Shown piece by piece: positions 45,242 to 55,481 of a stretch of DNA of 64,000 bases (within the stretch, counting starts at the first letter, position 1; each line of letters begins with the position of its first letter). Below the pieces are notes generated by a model. That model was not told where the DNA came from. It did not search any database and saw nothing but the letters and a program-made list of their open reading frames with translations. This stretch comes from Pirellulaceae bacterium. GTDB taxonomy: Bacteria; Planctomycetota; Planctomycetia; Pirellulales; Pirellulaceae. The stretch lies in NCBI GenBank assembly GCA_019636375.1, contig JAHBXS010000002.1, positions 213,621 through 277,620 on the forward strand, written 5' to 3'. A program made the position numbers and the translations under genes.

Positions 45242-48200
45242 CTAGGTGCGTCGTTTCTCTAACTGCATGTTTAGCCCCAAACCGCGAATCTCATTCGTGA
45301 GCACGTCGAAGCTCGCCGGAGTTCCCGCCTCCAGCGTGTTTTCGCCCTTGACCATCGATTCGTAAATCTTTGTACGACCTTCGACGTCATCGCTCTTAAC
45401 AGTCAAAAGTTCCTGGAGAATGTAAGCCGCTCCGTAGGCCTCCAAGGCCCAGACTTCCATTTCCCCGAATCGTTGGCCACCGAACCTCGCTTTGCCACCC
45501 AACGGCTGCTGGGTGATCAACGAGTAAGGTCCGGTGCTACGAGCGTGGACTTTGTCGTCTACCAAGTGATGCAGTTTCAACATGTAGAGGTAGCCAACTG
45601 TTGTTTCTTGCCCCAAAGCTTCGCCAGTTCTTCCGTCGAACAATCGGGCCTTACCATGCCGAGGCAAACCAGCCTCCTCTAGGCAATCGTTGATTTCGCT
45701 CTCTGTAGCACCGTCAAAAACCGGCGTCACTGCTTGGAATCCTAGTTTGGCACCGGCCCATCCCAAGTGAATCTCCAAAATTTGGCCAACGTTCATCCGG
45801 CTGGGAACCCCCAGAGGATTGAGGAGAATTTCGAGTGGCGTGCCATCTTCCAGGAATGGCATGTCTTCGACAGGCAAGATTTTGGCAATCACACCTTTGT
45901 TACCGTGTCGACCGGCCATTTTATCGCCGACGGAAATCACCCGTTTTGTAGATACGTAAACCTTGACCATCTGCATGACACCGGTGCGAAGTTCATCGCC
46001 CCGCTTCATACTATTAAGTCGGCGGTCTCGATCATCGATTGCATTTTCTATCGTTGGCCAATACTCGGAATGAATTTGCTGAACTTGCGTAATTCTTTCT
46101 TCGCTTCGAAGTGAGGCCGTGATGTTCGCCAAACGGAAACCCTGGGCTTTTTCAGCGATAAACTTGCTGCTTTGGTCGCGAGTGAGTGGCGTGCCGTCTT
46201 CGTCCGACATGACCTTGCCGATCACCTTTTCCATTGCCTCCACCATATCACCAAACGCCTTGGCAATCGCGTCGTTGCCTTCGGTCTCAACGGCCTTGAG
46301 GTCCTTTTCGAAAACCTTTCGTTCTTCGTCTGACAAGCTCATCCGCCGCGAAAATCGTTGGGTATCGATCACGATCCCTTCGACCCCCGACGGGACTTCC
46401 AACGAGTCATTCTTTACGTCTTCGCCAGCTCGACCGAAAATCGCATGCAATAGCTTCTCTTCCGGCGTCAATTCTGTTTTCGATTTTGGAGAAACTTTTC
46501 CGACCAAAATATCGCCTGGACGAACGTAAGTCCCAACTCGAACAATTCCAGTCTCGTCGAGATTCTTGAGTGCCTTCTCGCTGACATTGGGAATATCGCG
46601 AGTGAACTCTTCAGGCCCCAGTTTCGTGTCGCGGATTTCGACGTCGAACTCTTCGATGTGGAGCGAAGTGTACACATCGCGTTTCACCAACTCTTCACTG
46701 ATGATGATAGCATCTTCAAAGTTATAGCCGTCAAACGACATGAACCCGACCAACACGTTACGACCGAGCGCCAATTCGCCCTCGTGGCTCGCGGCTCCGT
46801 CGGCAATCACCTGACCTTTTTCTACTTTTTGCCCCATCTCGACGATGGGCTTTTGGTTAAGGCAGGTCCGCTCGTTGAGTCCGACATATTTTTTCAATGG
46901 ATAGACATCCGAACCGATCTCGATTCGTGTAGCATCAACATAGTTGACCTTGCCAGCACGTCGAGCGCGGACCAACATACTGCTGTTTTCAGCCACAGCC
47001 CGCTCCAATCCTGTGCCGACAATCGGCGGTTCAGCGATCAATAACGGAACAGCTTGCCGCTGCATGTTCGAACCCATCAAGGCCCGGTTGGCGTCGTCGT
47101 GCTCCAAAAACGGAATCAATCCCGCCGAAACACCGATCATTTGGCAAGGCGCCACATCGATGTACTGAATCTCTTCTGGAGCGACCATTTCGAAGTCTTC
47201 TTCGTATCGCGCCAAGATGTTTCCGCCCATGGTCGCGCTGCCAACAATCGCTCCATTTTCAACGGGAGTGTCGGCTGGACAAATATAAGCGTTGGTTTCT
47301 TCATCGGCTCGCAACCAAGCGACCGTGTCGGTGACTTTGCCCTTGCTGACAATGTGATAGGGACTCACCAAAAATCCATACGAATCGACACCCGCATAGA
47401 TCGCCAAGCTAGAAATCAGACCGATGTTGGTACCTTCCGGCGTTTCAATCGGGCAGATTCGACCGTAGTGCGAAATATGAACGTCGCGAACTTCGAAACC
47501 CGCTCGTTTTCGATTCAAACCACCAGGCCCCAACGCTGACAACCTTCGTTCGTGAGTCAACTGACTAAGGGGATTGGTTTGGTCGACGACTTGTGACAAC
47601 TCGCCTCGCCCGAAGAAATACTCGATGGCCGCCGAAATGCTCTTGGGGTTCACGAGACTGCGTGGAGTCATGTCGTCGACTTCCTTCAGCGTCATCCGCT
47701 CTTGCACGGTTCGCCGCAGTTTGAGGAAACCCTTTCGCAGTTCATCGCTGGCCAACTCATCAATCGTACGCAGGCGGCGATTCCCCAAATGGTCAATGTC
47801 GTCAATCTCGGCGACTTCCGTGGACGGATTCATCAATTCCAAAAGGTACTTGATGGACTCCAAAATGTCCTCAGGTCGCAACGTCAATTCGTTTTCCGAA
47901 ATGTTAAGACCTAGTTTGCGGTTGATGCGGAACCGTCCGACGCGCCCCAAGCGATAACGGTTGGAGTCGTAGAATTTTTCGTCAAACAAAGTCTTCGCTT
48001 TTTCCAAAGCGGGAGGATTGCCTGGGCGAAGACGCTGATAAATCCGCAGCAGTGCTTCTTCGTGGCTCGCAGAATTATCTTCCTCGAGTGAGTTGAAGAC
48101 GATCATGTTCTTGGGCGGCGCCATGACCTCAAGGGCTTTCACCCCTCCAGCCAGAATCTGGTCAACGTGTTCTTTAGTAATTCGTTTTCCCGATTCGACG

Positions 48201-48979
48201 ATAATTTCACCGGCGCGATTGGAGGTCGAAGGATAAACAACATCGTCCACCGCGATCTTGCCCTCAAATTTCTGAGCGCTGCGACCATCGACAACTTTCA
48301 CTTTGGAAGTTTCGTAAAAAGCTCGAAGGATGTCCGCATTCTCGCCATACTTGGGGGACATTGCCCGCAACAAGGTCAACGCGCTGAATTTTCCGCTTTG
48401 GTCAATCCGGATCGACAGCGTATCCTTTTTGGTAATGTTAATTTCGATCCAACTACCACGTTCTGGAATCACTCGGCAACTTGGCATCTCGCGATCGCTG
48501 TTGGCCTCTTGCTCCATCACGAAATCGATACCGGGACTGCGGTGAAGCTGATTGACCACAACCCGCTCAGCACCGTTGATAATGAACTCGCCGCCTCCCA
48601 ACATGATCGGGATGTCACCGAGGAACACCTCCTCTTCCACGGGCTGGTCCTTAAGCAAACGCAACCAAACGCGGAACGGGCGCCCGTAAGTCAGTCGCAA
48701 TTGCCGACACTCTTCTGGCGTGTAACGAGGTTTTCCTAACTCATAGCGAACGTACTCCAAGCGGAGTTGTTTGTCGTAGCTCTCGATTGGAAAGATTTCC
48801 CGCAGAACACTTTCAATTCCGACGTCTTTTCGTTTTTCAGGCTCTGTGTCCTGTTGCAAAAAAACGGCATAGCTTTCGGTTTGAATTTTTGTTAAATCCT
48901 GGGGCAGTGGGTATTCCCTCCCAGAACCAAACCGGCGGACCCCGTTCGTTTTCAATCGTCGTTGCGAAGAAGTTGCCAT
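45242..48979 (-). CDS. rpoB: RNA polymerase beta subunit
   Basis: 1,245 residues, shorter than the E. coli subunit and without its lineage-specific insertions. Diagnostic regions include [20 protein letters not shown] (rifampicin pocket), [53 protein letters not shown], and the C-terminal [25 protein letters not shown]. In the rifampicin pocket the E. coli Phe514-Met515 pair is Val-Val, with Asp516, His526 and Ser531 equivalents kept. It lies between rplL (476-bp gap) and rpoC (72 bp) and probably forms a transcript with rpoC. Confidence 0.97.
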   Translation of the reverse strand: MATSSQRRLKTNGVRRFGSGREYPLPQDLTKIQTESYAVFLQQDTEPEKRKDVGIESVLREIFPIESYDKQLRLEYVRYELGKPRYTPEECRQLRLTYGRPFRVWLRLLKDQPVEEEVFLGDIPIMLGGGEFIINGAERVVVNQLHRSPGIDFVMEQEANSDREMPSCRVIPERGSWIEINITKKDTLSIRIDQSGKFSALTLLRAMSPKYGENADILRAFYETSKVKVVDGRSAQKFEGKIAVDDVVYPSTSNRAGEIIVESGKRITKEHVDQILAGGVKALEVMAPPKNMIVFNSLEEDNSASHEEALLRIYQRLRPGNPPALEKAKTLFDEKFYDSNRYRLGRVGRFRINRKLGLNISENELTLRPEDILESIKYLLELMNPSTEVAEIDDIDHLGNRRLRTIDELASDELRKGFLKLRRTVQERMTLKEVDDMTPRSLVNPKSISAAIEYFFGRGELSQVVDQTNPLSQLTHERRLSALGPGGLNRKRAGFEVRDVHISHYGRICPIETPEGTNIGLISSLAIYAGVDSYGFLVSPYHIVSKGKVTDTVAWLRADEETNAYICPADTPVENGAIVGSATMGGNILARYEEDFEMVAPEEIQYIDVAPCQMIGVSAGLIPFLEHDDANRALMGSNMQRQAVPLLIAEPPIVGTGLERAVAENSSMLVRARRAGKVNYVDATRIEIGSDVYPLKKYVGLNERTCLNQKPIVEMGQKVEKGQVIADGAASHEGELALGRNVLVGFMSFDGYNFEDAIIISEELVKRDVYTSLHIEEFDVEIRDTKLGPEEFTRDIPNVSEKALKNLDETGIVRVGTYVRPGDILVGKVSPKSKTELTPEEKLLHAIFGRAGEDVKNDSLEVPSGVEGIVIDTQRFSRRMSLSDEERKVFEKDLKAVETEGNDAIAKAFGDMVEAMEKVIGKVMSDEDGTPLTRDQSSKFIAEKAQGFRLANITASLRSEERITQVQQIHSEYWPTIENAIDDRDRRLNSMKRGDELRTGVMQMVKVYVSTKRVISVGDKMAGRHGNKGVIAKILPVEDMPFLEDGTPLEILLNPLGVPSRMNVGQILEIHLGWAGAKLGFQAVTPVFDGATESEINDCLEEAGLPRHGKARLFDGRTGEALGQETTVGYLYMLKLHHLVDDKVHARSTGPYSLITQQPLGGKARFGGQRFGEMEVWALEAYGAAYILQELLTVKSDDVEGRTKIYESMVKGENTLEAGTPASFDVLTNEIRGLGLNMQLEKRRT

Positions 48980-49455
48980 ACGCGAAATGCTCCCAATTAA
49001 ATCAGAAATTCATAGAAACCGCCGATTTCCCTGCGATCTCTTACAACCATCCGAATGCGTGACTGGCGACAATCACCGCCGAGCCAGCATTCTCAGACCT
49101 CGACGATCCTACGACCTTGCCCCGGTGAAATTTCCCGGTAAAAACTTTGCCGACCTCAAACTCCCAGCCGGTGCCGACCCAACAAATCCACTTGCCTCAG
49201 AAACCGCTGCCATTGCATCGACATCTCGGCTCGCACAACCACGAATCTCCGGACCAAGGCAGGCAATCACAATTTCAGCGCGCACGCCCACCCTAAGCCC
49301 GTTAGCGCCAGAAAAAAAGTGAACGGTCTTTTGCACGAGGCGATCAACAATTCATTGTGGGTTCGTGAATAAACGAGGCCACCGCCACGCGCAAACCCAG
49401 TACGCGCGGCAGTGTCGAACAAACGGCAAACGGTTTCGAATGTCAGAAGCGCTAG
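48980..49455. other. Gap between rplL and rpoB; no gene seen
   Basis: 476 bp on the path from rplL to rpoB. In many bacteria this gap holds an attenuator or RNase III site that lowers rpoBC expression. I see no strong hairpin with T-run here, and the frames in it lack coding character. Confidence 0.45.
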
Positions 49456-49860
49456 CTACTTCAATTCGACAACGCCACCGACTGCTTGAATTTCAGCCTT
49501 AACCTTTTCGGCTTCTTCCTTGGAGACTGCTTCCTTGATTTTTGCAGGGCAGCCTTCGACCATTTTCTTAGCATCCATCAGCGATGCGCCCGTGATATTT
49601 TTAACCACTTTTACGACATCCAGTTTCTTGTCGCCGTGTGCGGTCAAGATCACGTCGAACTCGGTTTGAACGGCTGGTGCTGCCCCGCCGCCGGCGTCAG
49701 CCATCGGCATGGCAACCACAGCGCCACCTGCCGCAGGTTCGATGCCGTGAACTTCTTTCAAGTAATCGCTCAGCTCTTTAGCTTGCTTCAAGGTCAGATT
49801 GGCAATTTGATCGCCCATCGCCTTAGTTTCTGCGGAAAATTCTAGTGTTGCTTCAGACAT
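49456..49860 (-). CDS. rplL: 50S ribosomal protein L7/L12
   Basis: 134 residues from ATG 49860 (MSEATLEFSAETKAMGDQI); the ribosome site is AAGAAAGG. It has an N-terminal dimerisation helix pair (LTLKQAKELSDYLKEVHGI), an Ala/Gly-rich hinge (GGAVVAMPMADAGGGAAPA) and the C-terminal factor-binding domain (EFDVILTAHGDKKLDVVKVVKNITG, KEEAEKVKAEIQAVGGVVELK). The N-terminus is slightly longer than in E. coli. It forms the ribosomal stalk with L10, encoded 110 bp upstream, and recruits translation GTPases. Confidence 0.96.
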   Translation of the reverse strand: MSEATLEFSAETKAMGDQIANLTLKQAKELSDYLKEVHGIEPAAGGAVVAMPMADAGGGAAPAVQTEFDVILTAHGDKKLDVVKVVKNITGASLMDAKKMVEGCPAKIKEAVSKEEAEKVKAEIQAVGGVVELK

Positions 49861-49970
49861 TGACGGAAACCCTTTCTTAAAACGAAACCGTTGACCTATC
49901 ATAAGCCAACGAATAAAACCAATGATTTTGAACTTTTAAACGCTTGCGACCACCCTTGCCGCAAAAAAAT

Positions 49971-50495
49971 TTAGTCTTCCTTTTCCTCGCTCAACTTTGC
50001 GATTTGGCTCGCCAGTTTGCCTCCTGCACCTTTCAATTGTCCACCCAAAGTTGCCCCTGGGCTGAGGATTTGTCCAGACAAGATACTCAACTGCTCGGCA
50101 CGATTCGGCCATTTTGCAATCGCCAAAACGGTTTCAGGCGACAGCGATTCACCATCCATCACCCCGCCGCGCGCCTTGAAGCTCTCGTAATTCGCATCTT
50201 TATCCAACCCGACAACTTCTTTTACAAGTGAAACAAAGTCCTCGCTGCCGTACAAAACGGCGGCGGTCCCTGTTAAGCCAGCAAAGGCCGGTGCCAATGG
50301 AGTCCCCTCCGTTGCACGCCGCGCCAAGCTATTTTTGATCACCATGACGCTGATCTTTTTTTCACGCAAGGTGCGCCGCAATTGGGATGTCTTTTCGGAA
50401 TCCAGACCGATCATGTTTGCGACAACACAATCTTCGACACCCGCCAAACGGCGGGCGATGTCCTTGGACAGAATTTCTTTTACGACTTTGCTCAT
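49971..50495 (-). CDS. rplJ: 50S ribosomal protein L10
   Basis: 174 residues. N-terminal RNA-binding domain with DCVVANMIGLDSEKTSQLRRTLR and the family motif VIKNSLARRATEGT, then LTGTAAVLYGSED. The C-terminal helix that binds L7/L12 dimers is GGQLKGAGGKLASQIAKLSEE. It anchors the stalk to 23S rRNA and, in other bacteria, autoregulates the rplJL leader. The start has AGGTGA upstream. It lies 20 bp after rplA and 110 bp before rplL. Confidence 0.96.
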   Translation of the reverse strand: MSKVVKEILSKDIARRLAGVEDCVVANMIGLDSEKTSQLRRTLREKKISVMVIKNSLARRATEGTPLAPAFAGLTGTAAVLYGSEDFVSLVKEVVGLDKDANYESFKARGGVMDGESLSPETVLAIAKWPNRAEQLSILSGQILSPGATLGGQLKGAGGKLASQIAKLSEEKED

Positions 50496-50515
50496 TTTTC
50501 ACCTAATGACCGAAA

Positions 50516-51193
50516 CTAAGCGGCAACTTGGACACTGGGACTCATCGTTGCAGCCACAAACACGCCGCGAACGTAAACGCCTTTGACAGCGTTAGGCTTG
50601 ATAGATTGAATGTATTCAATCAAGGCCGTGATATTTTCTTTTAATTGCTGGGCATCAAAACTTAATCGCCCTACAACCGCATGGACGTTTCCGCCCGCAT
50701 CATTACGAAATTCAACTTTACCAGCCTTGTAATCACGAACCGCCGAAGCCACATCGGGAGTGACAGTACCAGCCCGTGGCGATGGCATCAAACCTCGCGG
50801 ACCCAAGACCCGGCCTAAAGGGCCAACCATACCCATCATGTCAGGAGCAGCAATACAGACATCGAACTCGGTCCAACCTCCCTGAATTTTTTTCGCCAAG
50901 TCTTCTTGCCCGACTTCGTCCGCCCCAGCTTGACGAGCCGCATCAGCCGCCGCTCCTTTGGCAAACACAATGACTCGTTGGGTTTTTCCAATTCCGTGCG
51001 GCAGAACCAACGAGCCGCGAACAATTTGATCGGCCTGTTTTGCGTCCACTCCGAGCCGCATATGCAACTCGACGGTTTGATCGAATTTCGTCCCGGAAAA
51101 ACCTTTCAGGACGGTGATCGCCTGCTCCAAGCTCACCGCCGACGCAGGAACTTTTTTGGCCAATTCGCGATATCTTTTTGACTGTTTTTTCAT
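50516..51193 (-). CDS. rplA: 50S ribosomal protein L1
   Basis: 225 residues, standard length. Recognised by [11 protein letters not shown] near the start, [43 protein letters not shown], and the loop [25 protein letters not shown]. The last part has [21 protein letters not shown]1 forms the mobile stalk at the E site and often represses its own operon by binding a leader mimic. It lies 49 bp after rplK in the usual rplKAJL order. Confidence 0.97.
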   Translation of the reverse strand: MKKQSKRYRELAKKVPASAVSLEQAITVLKGFSGTKFDQTVELHMRLGVDAKQADQIVRGSLVLPHGIGKTQRVIVFAKGAAADAARQAGADEVGQEDLAKKIQGGWTEFDVCIAAPDMMGMVGPLGRVLGPRGLMPSPRAGTVTPDVASAVRDYKAGKVEFRNDAGGNVHAVVGRLSFDAQQLKENITALIEYIQSIKPNAVKGVYVRGVFVAATMSPSVQVAA

Positions 51194-51242
51194 TGTTCTG
51201 ATTCCACTGAATTTGATTTCTTAACGCCCAGCAACTGACCGC

Positions 51243-51668
51243 TTAGTCGACCACATCAATCCCCATGCTCCGGGCCGTTCCTTCGATCATCCGCCGAGCG
51301 TGCTCCAAATCGCGAGCGTTTAAGTCATCCTTTTTCTTCTCACAAATTTCCTCAAGCTGCTTCCGAGAGACCTTTGCAACCTTGTCACGATTGGGCACTC
51401 CAGAACCCCTGGCGATGCCGGCTGCAATTTTTAATAAGGCAGCCGCAGGAGGACTCTTCGTGATAAATTCGAAACTGCGGTCGTTGTACACGGTAACGAC
51501 GACCGGAATCGGGGTGCCACCATACTCTTTCGTTCGCTCATTAAACTGCTGCACGAACTGACCGAGATTGATACCAAATTTACCCAACGAAGTTCCGACC
51601 GGAGGAGCTGGAGTCGCTTGTCCGCCGGGAACCTGAAATTTCGCTTGACCTACTACTTGCTTCGCCAT
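51243..51668 (-). CDS. rplK: 50S ribosomal protein L11
   Basis: 141 residues from ATG 51668 (MAKQVVGQAKFQVPGGQA); the longer frame start is not supported by the family. Motifs: PAPPVGTSLGKFGINLGQFVQQFN, with Ser-Leu-Gly-Lys in place of the common Ala-Leu-Gly-Gln, then TKSPPAAALLKIAAG and a C-terminal TARSMGIDV segment. L11 with 23S rRNA helices 43/44 forms the GTPase-associated centre. It follows nusG by 63 bp. Confidence 0.97.
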   Translation of the reverse strand: MAKQVVGQAKFQVPGGQATPAPPVGTSLGKFGINLGQFVQQFNERTKEYGGTPIPVVVTVYNDRSFEFITKSPPAAALLKIAAGIARGSGVPNRDKVAKVSRKQLEEICEKKKDDLNARDLEHARRMIEGTARSMGIDVVD

Positions 51669-51731
51669 GTTTGATAACTTTTCTTTCCCTATGAACCGAC
51701 CAACGAACGCCACAAACGTCCGCTCGCTGAA

Positions 51732-52514
51732 TTACAATTTTTCCATTTGCCAATGATCGAGCTGAACCGGGTTGGCGCGACCAAAAATGTTAATCATCAC
51801 GGTCACACGACCGTTCCTTTCGTCAATCGCGGAAACCTCACCCTCGTAGTTCTGGAAGTACCCCTCCTTCACTCGCACGCGATCCGCAACCTTAAACTTG
51901 ATTGCCGTTTTGATGTTTTCTTCTTGGCCGTCTTCAGCCTCCGCTGGCAATGTCGCGGACAGAATCCGCTCAATCTCAACAGAACCCAACGGCACAGGCT
52001 TTCCAGCCGCACCCGTAAAGTCACCGATCCCAGGCGTGTCTCGCACTAGAAACCAGGTGTCGTCGTTAATCGCCATCCGAACTACGATGTAGCCCGGATA
52101 CAATTTTCGTTTGACAATTTTCGGCTTACCGGCCTTGGAGAATTCCCTAACGTCCTCAGTCGGCACCAACACCTGCTCGAAAAAACGGTCCATCCCAGCC
52201 CGCTTAATGTTCCGCATCAACGCATCGCAAATCGAGTTTTCACGATTTACTTGAACCTTGAGGATGTACCAATCCATCGGAGGAATCTCAACACTCTCGA
52301 GACTTTCCTCAACAAATTCTTCGATGGGAGACGCCCCCTCAGAGGCGTCCTCTTCGACGATTTCGTCTATCAAATCCTCTGGATCAAACTCCCCACTACT
52401 GACAGGCGTCTCGATCGCATTGGGCGCAGCCGACGGCTCGCCAGCTTCGCCGGCGGAAAGCTCCCCAAGCGTCACATCCTTCGCCAAATCTTCCTGCTTT
52501 AATTCGTCTGACAC
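51732..52514 (-). CDS. nusG: Transcription elongation/antitermination factor NusG with acidic N-terminal extension
   Basis: 260 residues if GTG 52514 is used. That start has GAGG seven bases upstream; ATG 52544 and TTG 52559 in the same frame lack a ribosome site. Residues 1 to about 78 are strongly acidic and low in complexity (DPEDLIDEIVEEDASEGASP), and are absent from typical NusG proteins of about 180 residues. The NGN domain begins at DWYILKVQVNRE and contains RKLYPGYIVVRM and FLVRDTPGIGDFTGAAGKPVPL. The KOW domain is VKEGYFQNYEGEVSAIDERNG to NPVQLDHWQMEKL. NusG binds the polymerase clamp and links it to Rho or ribosomal S10. The extension is likely disordered. It lies in the secE-nusG-rplK order. 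Confidence 0.95.
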   Translation of the reverse strand: MSDELKQEDLAKDVTLGELSAGEAGEPSAAPNAIETPVSSGEFDPEDLIDEIVEEDASEGASPIEEFVEESLESVEIPPMDWYILKVQVNRENSICDALMRNIKRAGMDRFFEQVLVPTEDVREFSKAGKPKIVKRKLYPGYIVVRMAINDDTWFLVRDTPGIGDFTGAAGKPVPLGSVEIERILSATLPAEAEDGQEENIKTAIKFKVADRVRVKEGYFQNYEGEVSAIDERNGRVTVMINIFGRANPVQLDHWQMEKL

Positions 52515-52580
52515 CAATTCAACCTCGATTTGAAGGCACCCCATCAAAGAAAACTTCAATGAGTAGCCACTGCCCTTCTA

Positions 52581-53030
52581 CTAATTCCGGATTTGGATCA
52601 ACTGAAACACCCAAGTCCAAAACAAGTCAAAGGCGAACAAAATAACCGCCAACCCCAAGATGACAAAGATCACGACACCCGTCGCCTTCCACAAACTCGG
52701 ACGTGACGGCCACGAAACCTTGTTCAACTCCGCCTCGACAGAAATCAAAAAATCTGCCATCCGGGGATAATTCACAACTCGAAAACTCACCCACAGACAG
52801 AGCAGCGCTAAAGCACCAAATAAAGCCCAACTTCCGCCAAGCCCCAACTGCCTTTGGACAAACGAAAAAAACGAAACCTCTCGAACGAACAACACCGTCA
52901 CAATCGCCAAAGCCGCGAAAAAAACCTGCCGCACCAACCGCCCTTGAGCTGGCTTGTAAAGCCCCGCCTGGAAGAGACACGACAAAAAACTAGGCTGCCC
53001 ACCCGCTTCCTGCTTGGCAATTGTACTCAT
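52581..53030 (-). CDS. secE: Preprotein translocase subunit SecE
   Basis: 149 residues, of the longer type. Two hydrophobic segments lie in the N-terminal part (VFFAALAIVTVLFVREVSFF; SWALFGALALLCLWVSFRV). The conserved SecE core follows: an amphipathic helix with SVEAELNKVSWPSRPSLWKAT, then the last membrane segment VVIFVILGLAVILFAFDLFW. That core clamps SecY in the translocon. Three membrane segments resemble the gammaproteobacterial form more than the short single-span SecE of many phyla. AAGGTGA precedes the ATG. It lies between tRNA-Trp and nusG, the conserved position. Confidence 0.93.
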   Translation of the reverse strand: MSTIAKQEAGGQPSFLSCLFQAGLYKPAQGRLVRQVFFAALAIVTVLFVREVSFFSFVQRQLGLGGSWALFGALALLCLWVSFRVVNYPRMADFLISVEAELNKVSWPSRPSLWKATGVVIFVILGLAVILFAFDLFWTWVFQLIQIRN

Positions 53031-53062
53031 GTTGCATTCACCTTAATTCAATGATCAAAAAG

Positions 53063-53135
53063 CAGGGGCGGCGGGAGTCGAACTCGCAACCGCTGGTTTT
53101 GGAAACCAGTGCTCTGCCAATTGAGCTACACCCCT
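53063..53135 (-). tRNA. tRNA-Trp (anticodon CCA)
   Basis: 73 nt with a 7-bp acceptor stem (AGGGGTG/CGCCCCT) and discriminator G. The anticodon arm CTGGT-TTCCAAA-ACCAG reads CCA, and the T-arm contains GTTCGACTC. CCA is not encoded. It lies between tuf and secE, the usual place. Confidence 0.96.
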
Positions 53136-53411
53136 ATTCTAAGCTGACGAAAATCGCCAAATCTCTCAGACCACCACTGGCCCTTAAAACTCCTAGCCCA
53201 ACTAAGGGAGGTCACCCACCCCAAGACAAACTACCGGACGACAAACCTCACCAGCCTAACCCCGTTGTTCAGGGCTCGCGATGGAGCCGCAACCCCAACC
53301 CCGAAATAGCAGCAAAAGCGCCACACACCTTTATCGCGTGCGACGCTTTCCTGGTCCACACTGTTAAGCCGCCATTCAGAACCCTGCCGATCCCGAACAG
53401 CGACCTGTTAA

Positions 53412-54608
53412 TTACTGAACAATCTTGGTGACAACCCCGGAACCAACCGTTCGACCACCCTCACGAATCGCAAACCGAACACCATCATCCATCGCGATTG
53501 GCTTGTGCAATTCAACCGAAAGACGAACGTTGTCGCCAGGCATACACATTTCAGCGTCAATCAAATTCGCCGTACCAGTCACGTCCGTCGTGCGGAAATA
53601 AAACTGAGGCCGATAACCACTGAAAAACGGCGTGTGACGACCACCCTCATCCTTGCTCAAGCAATAAATTTCTGCTTCGAACTTGGTATGCGGAGTAATC
53701 GAACCCGGCTTGGCCAATACCTGGCCACGCTGAATATCATCTCGCTTCACGCCCCGCAGCAACAACCCAACGTTGTCACCAGCGCGACCGGAGTCCAAAA
53801 TCTTACGGAACATTTCAACGCCCGTACATGTCGTCTTCATAGGAGCAGCCGCAAGACCAAGAATCTCAACTTCTTCGCCAGTCTTGATCACACCACGCTC
53901 AATCCGTCCAGTCGCAACTGTTCCGCGACCTTCGATTGAGAACACGTCCTCAACGGCCATCAAGAACGGCTTGTCTTCTTCGCGAGTTGGCTCAGGAATG
54001 TAACTGTCAACGGCATCCAACAACTCCGATATGCATTTCGAAGCCTCTGGGTCGGCCGGCTTTTGATAAGCAGGCAACGCACTACCGCGAACGATGGGCA
54101 CATTATCGCCATCGAAGTCATACTTGCTCAACAATTCCCGAATCTCCATCTCGACCAATTCGAGCAACTCAGGATCATCAACCAAGTCAACCTTGTTCAA
54201 GAACACAACCAACGCAGGCACATCAACCTGACGAGCCAACAAAACGTGCTCTTTGGTTTGAGGCATCGGACCGTCAGCAGCAGACACCACGAGGATCGCC
54301 CCGTCCATCTGAGCAGCACCGGTGATCATGTTTTTAATGAAGTCGGCGTGACCAGGACAGTCGATGTGAGCGTAGTGACGCTTCTCAGTTTCATACTCGA
54401 CGTGAGCCACGGCAATCGTAACCGTTTTGGTCTCATCGCGAACCGTACCGCCCTTGGCGATATCAGCGTAAGAAATCGGCGTCGCCAACCCCTTCGCTGC
54501 CTGAACGGCAACCAAGGCACCTGTCGTTGTCGTCTTACCATGGTCAATGTGCCCAATGGTCCCCACGTTCACGTGGGGTTTCGTTCTTTTAAATTCCTCC
54601 TTGGCCAT
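53412..54608 (-). CDS. tuf: Elongation factor Tu
   Basis: 398 residues. G-domain motifs are [13 protein letters not shown] (G1), [13 protein letters not shown] (switch I region, slightly unlike the common KARGITI), DCPGHADF (G3) and [11 protein letters not shown] (G4). The SALPAY segment stands where SAL is expected. Domains 2 and 3 follow, with [17 protein letters not shown] and the end [16 protein letters not shown]-Tu delivers aminoacyl-tRNA to the ribosome. The switch I replacement of Arg-Gly by Val-Arg-Asp is notable because that Arg/Gly pair is usually invariant. AGGTGA precedes the ATG. It sits between tRNA-Thr(GGT) and tRNA-Trp, as in tufB operons. Confidence 0.96.
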   Translation of the reverse strand: MAKEEFKRTKPHVNVGTIGHIDHGKTTTTGALVAVQAAKGLATPISYADIAKGGTVRDETKTVTIAVAHVEYETEKRHYAHIDCPGHADFIKNMITGAAQMDGAILVVSAADGPMPQTKEHVLLARQVDVPALVVFLNKVDLVDDPELLELVEMEIRELLSKYDFDGDNVPIVRGSALPAYQKPADPEASKCISELLDAVDSYIPEPTREEDKPFLMAVEDVFSIEGRGTVATGRIERGVIKTGEEVEILGLAAAPMKTTCTGVEMFRKILDSGRAGDNVGLLLRGVKRDDIQRGQVLAKPGSITPHTKFEAEIYCLSKDEGGRHTPFFSGYRPQFYFRTTDVTGTANLIDAEMCMPGDNVRLSVELHKPIAMDDGVRFAIREGGRTVGSGVVTKIVQ

Positions 54609-54689
54609 GTTTACTTCACCTATCTCTTATAATGCGTTAACCAAGTTTAAAAAATGAAAACCGGCCTTCACGTAAAGACCAATCTCAAC

Positions 54690-54764
<75 letters not shown>

Positions 54765-54844
54765 CAATCGCTCAGTCAGTCCTAACCGTTAGCAACCCTA
54801 AGGTCAGCAACTGCCAAAGCCAGGAACTGGGACAACTCTCAATG

Positions 54845-54915
54845 AGCGGGTGAAGGGAATCGAACCCTCACAACCAGCTTGGAAGGCTGGGACTCTGCCA
54901 TTGAGCTACACCCGC
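54845..54915 (-). tRNA. tRNA-Gly (anticodon TCC)
   Basis: 71 nt. Acceptor stem GCGGGTG/CACCCGC; anticodon loop CTTCCAA gives TCC; T-arm with GTTCGATTC. Third member of the Thr-Tyr-Gly-Thr cluster. Confidence 0.96.
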
Positions 54916-55071
54916 TAGTTCGCCGCCGCACCTTCCGCGCGCTACTCTGACCGCGCACACCTCAGAGTGCCTAAAGTTTTAACCTTTTTAGCACGGTTAC
55001 ACAAGTCAGCGAGCATCACAAAAATCGACCCCTTCGCCTGCGACAACAAATTCCAAATTTTGACCGTATGA

Positions 55072-55154
55072 TGGGGGGAGCAGGATTCGAACCTGCGAAG
55101 GAATAATCCAACAGATTTACAGTCTGTCCCGTTTGGCCGCTTCGGTATCCCCCC
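55072..55154 (-). tRNA. tRNA-Tyr (anticodon GTA)
   Basis: 83 nt with a long variable arm as expected for bacterial tRNA-Tyr. Acceptor GGGGGGA/TCCCCCC; anticodon loop CTGTAAA gives GTA; discriminator A. Confidence 0.96.
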
Positions 55155-55202
55155 AAATTTTGATCTTTTTCCGCCAAAACGCCCCAAAAACGGGGCTCGG
55201 CA

Positions 55203-55275
55203 AGCCGACGGAGGGACTCGAACCCCCGACCAGCTGTTTACAAAACAGCTGCTCTACCAACTGAGCTACGCCGGC
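55203..55275 (-). tRNA. tRNA-Thr (anticodon TGT)
   Basis: 73 nt. Acceptor stem GCCGGCG/CGTCGGC with one G-T pair; anticodon arm GCTGT-TTTGTAA-ACAGC gives TGT; T-arm with GTTCGAGTC. First gene of the tRNA-tuf cluster. Confidence 0.96.
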
Positions 55276-55481
55276 AACCTTCTCCAAATGCCTCAAAACG
55301 ACCGTCCAAGGCTTGGAATTTTGCGGAAACCGAAAAGTATAACCATTTCGCCCTGACCCGCAATACGAAATGAGCCTTTCTTGTGCGGCCATGTTCGCGC
55401 CACACTATATTGATTCGACCCTTTTCAGCACTTGCTGCGCCAACCGCGACAAAAGCTCACACCCGCGTCAATACCTGCCCT

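Noticed and set aside
48987..49336. Frames on both strands between rplL and rpoB
   Set aside because: No ribosome site or protein-like composition; this gap normally has no gene.
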